Assembly: GCA_052390415.1 (NCBI GenBank)
Contig: JBQTGY010000050.1
Coordinates: 31,968 to 95,967, forward strand
From: JANNWF01 sp052390415
GTDB lineage: Bacteria; Pseudomonadota; Gammaproteobacteria; Xanthomonadales; Xanthomonadaceae
DNA length: 64,000 nucleotides
Direction of reading: 5' to 3'
Numbering within the stretch: position 1 is the first letter of the stretch; each line of letters begins with the position of its first letter. Shown here piece by piece: positions 17,142-24,186 of the stretch. Under the pieces are notes generated by a model that saw nothing but the letters and a program-made list of their open reading frames with translations, ran no database searches and was not told the origin of the DNA. Made by a program: the position numbers and the translations under genes.

Positions 17142-17705
17142 CTACGCGCGACCCGCAAACTCGCCTGTCAGCGTGCTGACCAGAATGCGCTCACCGATGG
17201 TGATGTATTCGGGAACCTGGATCTCGATGCCGGTATTCAGACGCGCCGGCTTGGGTCGCTTGGTGGCAGTCGCACCTTTCAATTCGGGTGCGGTGTCGAC
17301 CACCTGCAGCTCCACGCTGGCGGGCAATTGCAAACCGACCGCAGCGTCGTCGATGACTTGCACGAAGCAACCGGCCAGGCCTTCGGTGATGTAGCCGGAG
17401 GCATCCCCAATGGCCGCCGGGTCGAGCAGGTATTGGGTGTAGTCCTCGTTGTCCATGAACACGAACAGCTCGCCATCCATGTAGGAGAACGTGGCCGCGC
17501 GGCGGTTGAGTTCGATCTCCTTGAGTTCATCGTCAGCGCGCTGGCTGAGGTCGAATTTGACCCCACCGGGCACGCTGTACATGGTGAAGCGGAAGGTCAC
17601 ATTGCCGCCGCGCGCGGTGGGCGAACTACGCTCGATGTCGCGCACTTGGTAGACAGTGCCGTTGTATTCGACAACGTTGCCTTTCTTGATGTCTGAGGCT
17701 TTCAT
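17142..17705 (-). CDS. efpL: Elongation factor P-like protein EfpL (YeiP)
   Basis: 187 residues with the three EF-P domains: KOW-like N-domain (1-65), OB (66-130) and C-terminal OB ending PEYITIGERILVSTLTGEFAGRA. The tip loop carries SSPTARGG with Arg32, as in E. coli YeiP/EfpL, rather than the modified Lys of canonical EF-P. SYMDGELFVFMDNEDYTQYLL and a TAPELKGATAT-KP segment are diagnostic. EfpL binds the ribosomal E site and relieves stalling at polyproline and some other motifs. It is a single gene in convergent orientation, with a canonical EF-P expected elsewhere in the genome. Confidence 0.95.
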   Translation of the reverse strand: MKASDIKKGNVVEYNGTVYQVRDIERSSPTARGGNVTFRFTMYSVPGGVKFDLSQRADDELKEIELNRRAATFSYMDGELFVFMDNEDYTQYLLDPAAIGDASGYITEGLAGCFVQVIDDAAVGLQLPASVELQVVDTAPELKGATATKRPKPARLNTGIEIQVPEYITIGERILVSTLTGEFAGRA

Positions 17706-17811
17706 GGGTTGGGGCCGAGCTGAATTGAAAGTGGGTGCTGAAACTCGCGTGGCGCAAGAGATGCTGTCTCGCGCTCGTGGGTCCTGAAATATCGGGAAGC
17801 GTCAGGCAACC

Positions 17812-18579
17812 CTATTTGGGCTGCAAGCGCACCGCCCCATCGATGCGCAGGGTTTCGCCATTGACGTAGCGATTCTGCAAGACGAAGGCTACGGCGTCGG
17901 CAAATTCTTCCGGTTTGCCAAGGCGCGACGGGTAGGGCACTTGCGCGCAAAGTGATTCGTAAACGGCGGCGGGCATGCCATCGACCATCGGCGTGTGAAA
18001 CACGCCTGGCGCGATGGTGACCACGCGCACGCCGATACGAGCAAATTCCCGCGCCAACGGCAAGGTCATTGCGACCACGCCGCCTTTCGAAGCGGAGTAG
18101 GCGGCTTGCCCGATCTGGCCTTCAAAGGCAGCAATCGATGCGGTATTGATGATGACGCCGCGTTCCTCGTCTTCGCCCGGCGCATTGCTTTGCATCTGCT
18201 CTGCCGCGGCCTTGGCCACGTTGAAGCTGCCGATCAGGTTGACCCGCACTGTCGTCTCAAAGCGTGCCAGCGGCATTGCACCGTCCTTGCCGAGCGCGCG
18301 GCCGGCACCGAGGATTCCCGCGCAACTGATGGCAACGTTCAAGCCGCCCATCGCCGATTTGGCCGCAATGACGCTTTGCTGCACGCCGGCTTCATCAGCG
18401 ACGTCGGTCAGGTGAAAACTTGCGGCGGAACCGAGTTCTTCCAAAGCGGAGGCGGCTTTGCTGGCGTCCACATCAAACAGCGCCACACGTGCGCCTTGTG
18501 CAACCAGATGCCTAGCGACGGCCAAGCCAAGCCCTGAGGCTCCACCAGTAATGATTGCGCGCACCAAAGGGAGTTGCAT
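17812..18579 (-). CDS. SDR-family 3-hydroxyacyl-CoA dehydrogenase-like oxidoreductase (HSD17B10 type)
   Basis: 255 residues of classical short-chain dehydrogenase. The NAD site TGGASGLGLA comes near residue 11 and an acidic DVD follows the second strand, which favours NAD(H). NVAISCAGI, the catalytic Ser in NTAS and the YSASK pair follow. The VDGMP, PYPSRLGKPEEFA and NGETLRIDGAVRL C-terminus is characteristic of type-II 3-hydroxyacyl-CoA dehydrogenases. It would oxidise short 3-hydroxyacyl-CoAs such as 3-hydroxybutyryl-CoA. It shares a divergent promoter region of about 180 bp with glutaryl-CoA dehydrogenase, supporting a role in the same catabolic route. A general SDR of other specificity remains possible. 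Confidence 0.85.
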   Translation of the reverse strand: MQLPLVRAIITGGASGLGLAVARHLVAQGARVALFDVDASKAASALEELGSAASFHLTDVADEAGVQQSVIAAKSAMGGLNVAISCAGILGAGRALGKDGAMPLARFETTVRVNLIGSFNVAKAAAEQMQSNAPGEDEERGVIINTASIAAFEGQIGQAAYSASKGGVVAMTLPLAREFARIGVRVVTIAPGVFHTPMVDGMPAAVYESLCAQVPYPSRLGKPEEFADAVAFVLQNRYVNGETLRIDGAVRLQPK

Positions 18580-18756
18580 GTCGTTGGGTCAGCGGGAAGG
18601 GGCGCGAATTTTAGCTGAATCTGTTAGCTGGGCGTGGCCTGCGGCGATACGCTTGCGCGGCCGACTCATCCCTGCGCGCCTTGTTTCACGTGACCCCTGC
18701 TTCTGGCCCCGATAGAATGGCGAGCTAACATTTCCAACCTTGTTGCCGGAGCCTGC

Positions 18757-19923
18757 ATGTCCTCGCTTAATCCCTATGACCTGTACGACGTGCGCGGAAT
18801 GCTCACCGATGAAGAGCGCGCAGTGCAGGATTCGGTAGCTCGATTCACCGATGAACGCGTACTGCCGATCATCGGCAACTGTTTTGACGAAGGCCGATTT
18901 CCGAGCGAGTTGATTCCGGAAATCGCGGCGATGGGACTGCTGGGTTCTTCGCTGCCCGAAGAATACGGCTGCGCGGGCTTGAACGCGGTTTCCTACGGTT
19001 TGATCTGCCAGGAGTTGGAGCGTGGCGATTCGGGCATCCGCAGTTTCGTGTCCGTGCAGAGCTCGCTGTGCATGTACCCGATCTATGCCTACGGATCGGA
19101 AGAGCAGCGCCAACAGTGGTTGCCACCGATGGCCGCTGGCGAAGTGATCGGCTGCTTCGGATTGACCGAGCCGCACGGTGGTTCCGATCCGGCCAACATG
19201 AAGACCCATGCGCGCCGCGACGGCGGCGATTGGCTGATCAACGGCGCCAAGATGTGGATCACCAATGGCAATGTGGCCAAGATCGCCATTGTGTGGGCGC
19301 AGACCGAAGCCGGCATCCAGGGCTTCATCGTGCCCACCGATACGCCGGGATTCACCGCCCAAGTGGTGAAGCACAAGATGAGCCTGCGTGCTTCGGTGAC
19401 GTCGGGACTGTTCTTCGACAATGTGCGCGTGCCTGACAGCGCGCGGCTGCCCAACGTGATCGGCCTCAAGGGTCCGCTGGGTTGCTTGACGCAGGCGCGC
19501 TACGGCATCACCTGGGGACCGATCGGTGCGGCCATTGCTTGTTTGCACGAGGCGATCGAGTACTCGAAATCGCGCGTCCTGTTTGGCAAGCCCATCGCGG
19601 CCACCCAGATCGTGCAGCTCAAGCTGGCGGAAATGTCGCGCCGTATCACCTTGGCGCAGATGTTGTGCCTGCAGCTTGGGCGCTTGAAAGACGCCGGCAA
19701 GATGCAGCCATCCCAAGTCAGCCTGGCGAAGTGGAACAACTGCCGGATGGCTCTGGATATTGCGCGCGAAGCACGCGACGTGTTGGGTGGTGCCGGAATC
19801 ACCACTGAGTATTGCCCGATTCGGCACGCCCTGAATCTGGAGTCGGTGATCACCTACGAAGGCACCGAAACTGTCCATCAACTGGTGATCGGCAAGCAGT
19901 TGACCGGTATCAACGCGTTCTGA
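18757..19923 (+). CDS. gcdH: Glutaryl-CoA dehydrogenase
   Basis: 388 residues, with the start at an ATG 6 bases after CCGGAG. The protein has the acyl-CoA dehydrogenase fold with the FAD signature GCFGLTEPHGGSDPANMKT, KMWITNGNVA, and a GITWGPIGAA segment whose Arg-Tyr-Gly-Ile context is found in the substrate pocket of glutaryl-CoA dehydrogenases. The catalytic Glu368 lies in ITYEGTETVH. It converts glutaryl-CoA to crotonyl-CoA and CO2 with electrons to ETF, the step shared by lysine and tryptophan breakdown. The divergent 3-hydroxyacyl-CoA dehydrogenase could act two steps later. Specificity is assigned from overall resemblance, without alignment. Confidence 0.92.
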   Translation: MSSLNPYDLYDVRGMLTDEERAVQDSVARFTDERVLPIIGNCFDEGRFPSELIPEIAAMGLLGSSLPEEYGCAGLNAVSYGLICQELERGDSGIRSFVSVQSSLCMYPIYAYGSEEQRQQWLPPMAAGEVIGCFGLTEPHGGSDPANMKTHARRDGGDWLINGAKMWITNGNVAKIAIVWAQTEAGIQGFIVPTDTPGFTAQVVKHKMSLRASVTSGLFFDNVRVPDSARLPNVIGLKGPLGCLTQARYGITWGPIGAAIACLHEAIEYSKSRVLFGKPIAATQIVQLKLAEMSRRITLAQMLCLQLGRLKDAGKMQPSQVSLAKWNNCRMALDIAREARDVLGGAGITTEYCPIRHALNLESVITYEGTETVHQLVIGKQLTGINAF

Positions 19924-19978
19924 TTGCTGCGTCATTTCGATTTGTCGCCCCGTGCAGGGGCGTCCGCTGGACACTTCA

Positions 19979-20530
19979 ATGATTGAATCGTTGCGGATCG
20001 AGACCGAGCGACTGATCCTGCGCCCGCCGGCATTGGTGGACTTTGAACCATGGGTTGAGTTCATGGCCGATCCAGAGGCCGCTCGTTACATCGGCGGCCC
20101 GCAACCGCGCGCGGCCGTGTGGCGCGGATTCATGGCGATGGCCGGCTCCTGGCAACTGACAGGCTTCGCCATGTTCTCGGTGATCGAAAAGGCCAGCGGC
20201 CGCTGGATTGGGCGCGTTGGGCCGTGGCAACCCGATGGCTGGCCGGGCACTGAAGTGGGTTGGGGTTTGATTCGCACGGCCTGGGGCCAGGGATTTGCCC
20301 GCGAGGCAGCGATAGCAAGCATTGACTGGTCTTTCGACACCCTGGGCTGGACCGATGTGATTCATACCATCGACCCGGACAACCGGCCTTCGCAAGTGCT
20401 GGCGCATCGCCTGGGGTCCAGCAATCGCGGTGCGGTACGTTTGCCTGCGCCGTTCGAAACCTTGCACGTGCATTCGTGGGGACAGACACGCGAAGTCTGG
20501 CGCGAGAACCGTCGCAAGGGAGTGGTTTGA
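19979..20530 (+). CDS. GNAT-family N-acetyltransferase
   Basis: 183 residues from the ATG at 19979. An upstream ATG at 19952 lacks a family-like N-terminus. The TERLILRPP start, VEFMADPEAARYIGG, GRWIGRVGPW, EVGWGLIRTAWGQGFAREAA acetyl-CoA loop and a VLAHRLG-like helix near the end are those of the RimJ/RimL-type (Acetyltransf_3) group. Such proteins acetylate ribosomal proteins, small amines or antibiotics, and the acceptor here is unknown. It is 55 bp downstream of gcdH on the same strand and may be cotranscribed. A large palindromic repeat follows its stop codon. Confidence 0.88.
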   Translation: MIESLRIETERLILRPPALVDFEPWVEFMADPEAARYIGGPQPRAAVWRGFMAMAGSWQLTGFAMFSVIEKASGRWIGRVGPWQPDGWPGTEVGWGLIRTAWGQGFAREAAIASIDWSFDTLGWTDVIHTIDPDNRPSQVLAHRLGSSNRGAVRLPAPFETLHVHSWGQTREVWRENRRKGVV

Positions 20531-20566
20531 CGGCAATGGCGCGAGCTCGGTGTCAATCAACACGAA

Positions 20567-20629
20567 TCGTCGTTCCCGCGCAGGCGGGAATCCAGTGGCA
20601 CTGGATCCCCGCCTACGCGGGGATGACGA
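20567..20629. repeat. 63-bp palindromic intergenic element
   Basis: Arms of 30 bases (20567-20596 and 20600-20629) with a 3-base centre contain TTCCCGCG-AGGCGGGAATCCAGT and its complement with few mismatches. It is the same family as the element at 12416-12492. It sits between the GNAT and E1 genes and would form a long RNA hairpin. Confidence 0.75.
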
Positions 20630-20708
20630 GCGTGTAGTAAGCATCAACTTGGCGTGAGTTCTTCCTTGGCTGCGCAACCTTAACCATTACAACGAGTGAT
20701 TCGCCCGC

Positions 20709-22982
20709 ATGACCGCCGCTGCTGCCATTCATCCGCGTCAAAAAGACATCAATCGCGCCAAAGTCTGCGATCAGAATTTTCTGGAGTTCGTTGGCGGGTG
20801 GGCGGGCAAGGCCGCGCCGCGTCCGGCGGACTCAGCGCCCGTCTTGGCCGGCAGCCACTGCAGCGTGGCCGATTTCCTCGAGCTGTTCGAGTCGCAGCTG
20901 ATCAGCCGCCATCTGGATTTGATGGCGCGGGTCCTGCGCGTGCAGAACAAGGTTTTCTACACCATCGGCAGCTCCGGTCACGAGGGCAATGCGATGGTGG
21001 CGCGGTTGGCCCGCCACACCGATCCTGCGTTTCTGCATTACCGCTCGGGTGGTTTCATGGCCGAGCGCTTCCGCAAGCTGCCGGGGATGGATCCGGTGAT
21101 GGATTCGGCCTTGTCGTTTGCGGCCAGCAGCGAAGATCCGATTTCCGGCGGTCGCCACAAGGTCTGGGGCAGCAAACCGTTGTGGGTGCTGCCGCAGACA
21201 TCAACCATCGCCTCGCATTTGCCGAAGGCGCTGGGCACCGCGATCGGCATCGAACAAGCACGTCGCATCGGCCACGCACTGCCGATTCCTGCCGACAGCA
21301 TCGCCATTTGTTCGTTCGGCGATGCCAGCGCCAATCACGCCACCGCGCAAACGGCTTTCAACACGGCGGCGTGGACGGCGTATCAGAAGCTGCCAGCACC
21401 GGTCCTGTTCGTCTGCGAAGACAATGGCATCGGCATTTCGGTCAAGACGCCTTCGGGATGGATCGGTCAGAGCTTTTCGGCGCGTCGCGATCTCGATTAT
21501 TTCAGTGCCGATGGTCTCGACATCGCAGCGGGCTACGCACAGGTTCAAGCCGCCGTCGAACATTGTCGTACCACGCGGCGGCCGACCTTTCTGCATCTGC
21601 GCACCACCCGCATCATGGGTCACGCCGGCACCGATTTCGAGATTGAGTGGCGGGCCATCGAAGAATTGATGGCCGTCGAAGCCAGTGATCCATTATTGCG
21701 CTCGGCTGAAATCGCGCTGCAGGCAGGTCTGTTCACGCCAGCGACCTTGATCGAGTTCTACGAGTCAATCCGCCGCCGCTGTTTTGCAGCGGCGGAGCGC
21801 GCCGATCAAACCCCCAAGCTGACGACCTTGGCGGACGTCATTCGTCCGCTGGCGCCGTATTCGCCTGCAGAAGTGCAAGCGGAGGCGCAACGTATCGCTG
21901 ACCCAAAGGCTCGTATTGAAGCCTTTGGTGGCGAGGACAAATTGCCCGAGTCCCTGCCACCGCGGCACTTGGCGATCCAGATCAATCAGGCACTGCACGA
22001 GTTGCTGGTCAAGTATCCGCAGGCATTGCTGTTTGGCGAAGATGTGGCGCAAAAAGGTGGCGTATATACGGTCACTCGCGGACTGTTCAAGACTTTTTCC
22101 GGCCGACGCGTGTTCAACACCTTGCTCGACGAAACCATGATTCTGGGCTTGGCGCAGGGCTTCGCGAATCTGGGCATGTTGCCGATTCCGGAAATCCAGT
22201 ATCTCGCCTACTTTCACAATGCCTGCGACCAGATTCGTGGTGAGGCCGCTTCGCTACAGTTTTTCTCGAATGGTCAGTATCGGAATCCGATGCTGATGCG
22301 CATCGCGTCGCTGGGCTATCAGAAAGGTTTTGGTGGGCACTTTCACAACGACAATTCGATCACTGCGCTGCGTGACATTCCGGGCTTGATCGTGGGTTGC
22401 CCGTCGCGTGGCGACGATGCGGTGAACATGTTGCGCACCTTGGCTGCACTGGCGCAGGTCGACGGCCGCGTGTGCACGTTTCTGGAGCCGATTGCGCTGT
22501 ACATGACCAAGGATCTGCATGAGCCCGGCGATGGCGGCTGGTTGACCCGCTATCCCGCGCCGGGCGAGGCGATGACGCTAGGCGAGGGCAGGCTGTACTC
22601 ACCCGCCACCGGCGATGGTCAGGACTTGGTGATCTTCACGTATGGCAATGGCGTGCCGATGAGCTTGCGCGCTGCGCGCGAAATCGAGCAGCGTCTGGGG
22701 TTCAGTGTCAGCGTGGTCGATCTGCGTTGGCTGGTGCCGCTCAACGATGCCTATATCGCTGAACAGGCGAAATTGGCGCGACGCATCTTGATTGTTGATG
22801 AAGGTCGGCGCGCAGCAGGCGTTGGTGAAGGCATTTATGCGGCGCTAGCCGAGGCAGGTCTGGGGCGGGTGGCAAGCGGTCGGGTGGTAGGTGTTGACAC
22901 ATTCACACCTCTTGCCGGCGCAGCATTGCTGGTATTGCCTGCGGAAAACGATATCGTAGCGGCAGCCGAAGCCCTGCGATAA
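20709..22982 (+). CDS. Fused E1 alpha/beta 2-oxoacid dehydrogenase (thiamine-diphosphate dependent)
   Basis: 757 residues joining two normally separate subunits. Residues about 60-390 are the E1-alpha (dehydrogenase E1) part with SSGHEGNAMVAR, HYRSGGFMAERF, the diphosphate-binding segment GDASANHATAQ...CEDN, and a TTRIMGHAGTD stretch. Residues about 410-757 are the E1-beta (transketolase pyrimidine plus C-terminal) part with LLFGEDVAQKGGVY, FNTLLDETMILGLAQG and LRWLVPLNDAYI. The family oxidatively decarboxylates branched-chain 2-oxoacids or related substrates together with E2 and E3. Neither E2 nor E3 lies in the window, so the complex is assembled from unlinked genes. The motif here is GDA rather than GDG. 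The substrate is not determined. Confidence 0.9.
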   Translation: MTAAAAIHPRQKDINRAKVCDQNFLEFVGGWAGKAAPRPADSAPVLAGSHCSVADFLELFESQLISRHLDLMARVLRVQNKVFYTIGSSGHEGNAMVARLARHTDPAFLHYRSGGFMAERFRKLPGMDPVMDSALSFAASSEDPISGGRHKVWGSKPLWVLPQTSTIASHLPKALGTAIGIEQARRIGHALPIPADSIAICSFGDASANHATAQTAFNTAAWTAYQKLPAPVLFVCEDNGIGISVKTPSGWIGQSFSARRDLDYFSADGLDIAAGYAQVQAAVEHCRTTRRPTFLHLRTTRIMGHAGTDFEIEWRAIEELMAVEASDPLLRSAEIALQAGLFTPATLIEFYESIRRRCFAAAERADQTPKLTTLADVIRPLAPYSPAEVQAEAQRIADPKARIEAFGGEDKLPESLPPRHLAIQINQALHELLVKYPQALLFGEDVAQKGGVYTVTRGLFKTFSGRRVFNTLLDETMILGLAQGFANLGMLPIPEIQYLAYFHNACDQIRGEAASLQFFSNGQYRNPMLMRIASLGYQKGFGGHFHNDNSITALRDIPGLIVGCPSRGDDAVNMLRTLAALAQVDGRVCTFLEPIALYMTKDLHEPGDGGWLTRYPAPGEAMTLGEGRLYSPATGDGQDLVIFTYGNGVPMSLRAAREIEQRLGFSVSVVDLRWLVPLNDAYIAEQAKLARRILIVDEGRRAAGVGEGIYAALAEAGLGRVASGRVVGVDTFTPLAGAALLVLPAENDIVAAAEALR

Positions 22983-22995
22983 CTCATCTTGAGAT

Positions 22996-23019
22996 CACCA
23001 CGGCGAGGTTCGTGGTGAC
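22996..23019 (+). terminator. Hairpin after the fused E1 gene
   Basis: An 8-bp stem, tcaccacg/cgtggtga, with an 8-base loop starts 14 bp after the stop. No T-run follows. It is a candidate terminator only. Confidence 0.4.
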
Positions 23020-23198
23020 GGCAGCCGTCGGATTCCCTATTATCTAACGGCCATGGCGACCGGTTGCGTTTGCATCAAGAACGGTCTGGCCGTCATGTCC
23101 GACAGTAAATTGAAGTGTGCGCCTGACTACACCCCAGCCCGCCTCGAACATCGGAGCGGGAGAAAAGCACTGAATCGGAACATCTTTCACGCTAACCC

Positions 23199-24098
23199 AT
23201 GAGCAACACCAAGCAGCTCACCACCTTGTTCGCGGATGTCAGTGGCAGCACCAAGCTCTTCGAGCAGCGTGGTGATGTCGAGGCCCGTCGAATCATTTCC
23301 GCCGTACTCGGCGCTCTGTCCGAAGTCGCGGCGCGCCACGGTGGGCGGGTGATCAAGACCATCGGCGACGAGATCATGTGCTCCTTTCCCGGAGCCATGC
23401 AGGGCGTGCTCGGTGCCTGTGACATGCAGAAGCGGGTTGCGCACGACTTGGCGTTTGTGCGCGACAATCTCGGCATTCGCATCGGCTTGCATCACGGCGA
23501 CGCGCTGGAAGAAGACGGCGACGTCTACGGTGACTCGGTCAATACGGCCGCACGCATGGCCTCGTTGGCCAAGCGCGAGCAGATCGTCACTACCGCCAGC
23601 ACGCTGAAGGCGCTCACCAATGCCGGCAACATCCGCAGCCGCAGCCTGGGGCGCGCGCGGGTCAGCGGCAAGCTGCTGCCGATCGAGATCGTCGACGTCA
23701 TCTGGCAGGAAGATACTTCCAACATCACGACCGTTCAACGCGCCATCCGCATTGACGATGGCGGTACAACCAACGTCAAACTGACGCTGCGTTTCCGTGG
23801 TCTGGTGGTGGAATTGAACGAAAATTCCGAACCCTATTCCATGGGTCGCGATGCCACCAATACCTTGGTGGTCGAGACGGAATGGGTCAGTCGCAACCAT
23901 TCCTTGATCGAGTTCAAGAAGGGCTTTTTTGTCCTGTCTGATCGCAGCACCAACGCCACCTACGTGAAGTTGGGCGAGGACGACGAGTTGCGTTTGCATC
24001 GCGACGAGATTCACCTGCGCAAGGCGGGCACGATCAGCTTGGGGCAAGCGGTCGCGCAGAATCAGAATGACATCGTCTATTTCCAGTGTAGCTACTGA
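23199..24098 (+). CDS. Class III adenylate cyclase fused to an FHA domain
   Basis: 299 residues, soluble. The cyclase domain (about 5-170) keeps both metal-binding aspartates (Asp13 in FADVSGST, Asp57 in GDE), Lys53 and Asp108 at the positions that select adenine, and Asn115 and Arg119 in NTAARM for the transition state, so it should be an active adenylate cyclase. The FHA domain (about 195-290) keeps Gly216-Arg217, Ser231-Arg-Asn-His234 and Asn252, the phosphothreonine-binding set. The next gene on the same strand, 88 bp away, encodes a Ser/Thr kinase. This suggests the FHA domain reads that kinase's phosphorylation and couples it to cAMP. The coupling is inference. No cAMP receptor gene is in view. 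Confidence 0.93.
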   Translation: MSNTKQLTTLFADVSGSTKLFEQRGDVEARRIISAVLGALSEVAARHGGRVIKTIGDEIMCSFPGAMQGVLGACDMQKRVAHDLAFVRDNLGIRIGLHHGDALEEDGDVYGDSVNTAARMASLAKREQIVTTASTLKALTNAGNIRSRSLGRARVSGKLLPIEIVDVIWQEDTSNITTVQRAIRIDDGGTTNVKLTLRFRGLVVELNENSEPYSMGRDATNTLVVETEWVSRNHSLIEFKKGFFVLSDRSTNATYVKLGEDDELRLHRDEIHLRKAGTISLGQAVAQNQNDIVYFQCSY

Positions 24099-24186
24099 GT
24101 CATCGGCCGGTTTGAGCGCGAACAGAGCTCTGTCTGCGCGCGGCGAACGCTGATCCTGTCGTCGCTACATCGGAGCCGGTTCGCAG

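Noticed and set aside
18661..18756. Promoter-like TAGAAT near 18713 upstream of gcdH
   Set aside because: No -35 hexamer at a suitable distance, so the match is not strong enough to report.
18589..20064. 491-codon minus-strand ORF
   Set aside because: Antisense shadow of gcdH. No domain is visible and the codon pattern follows the opposite strand.
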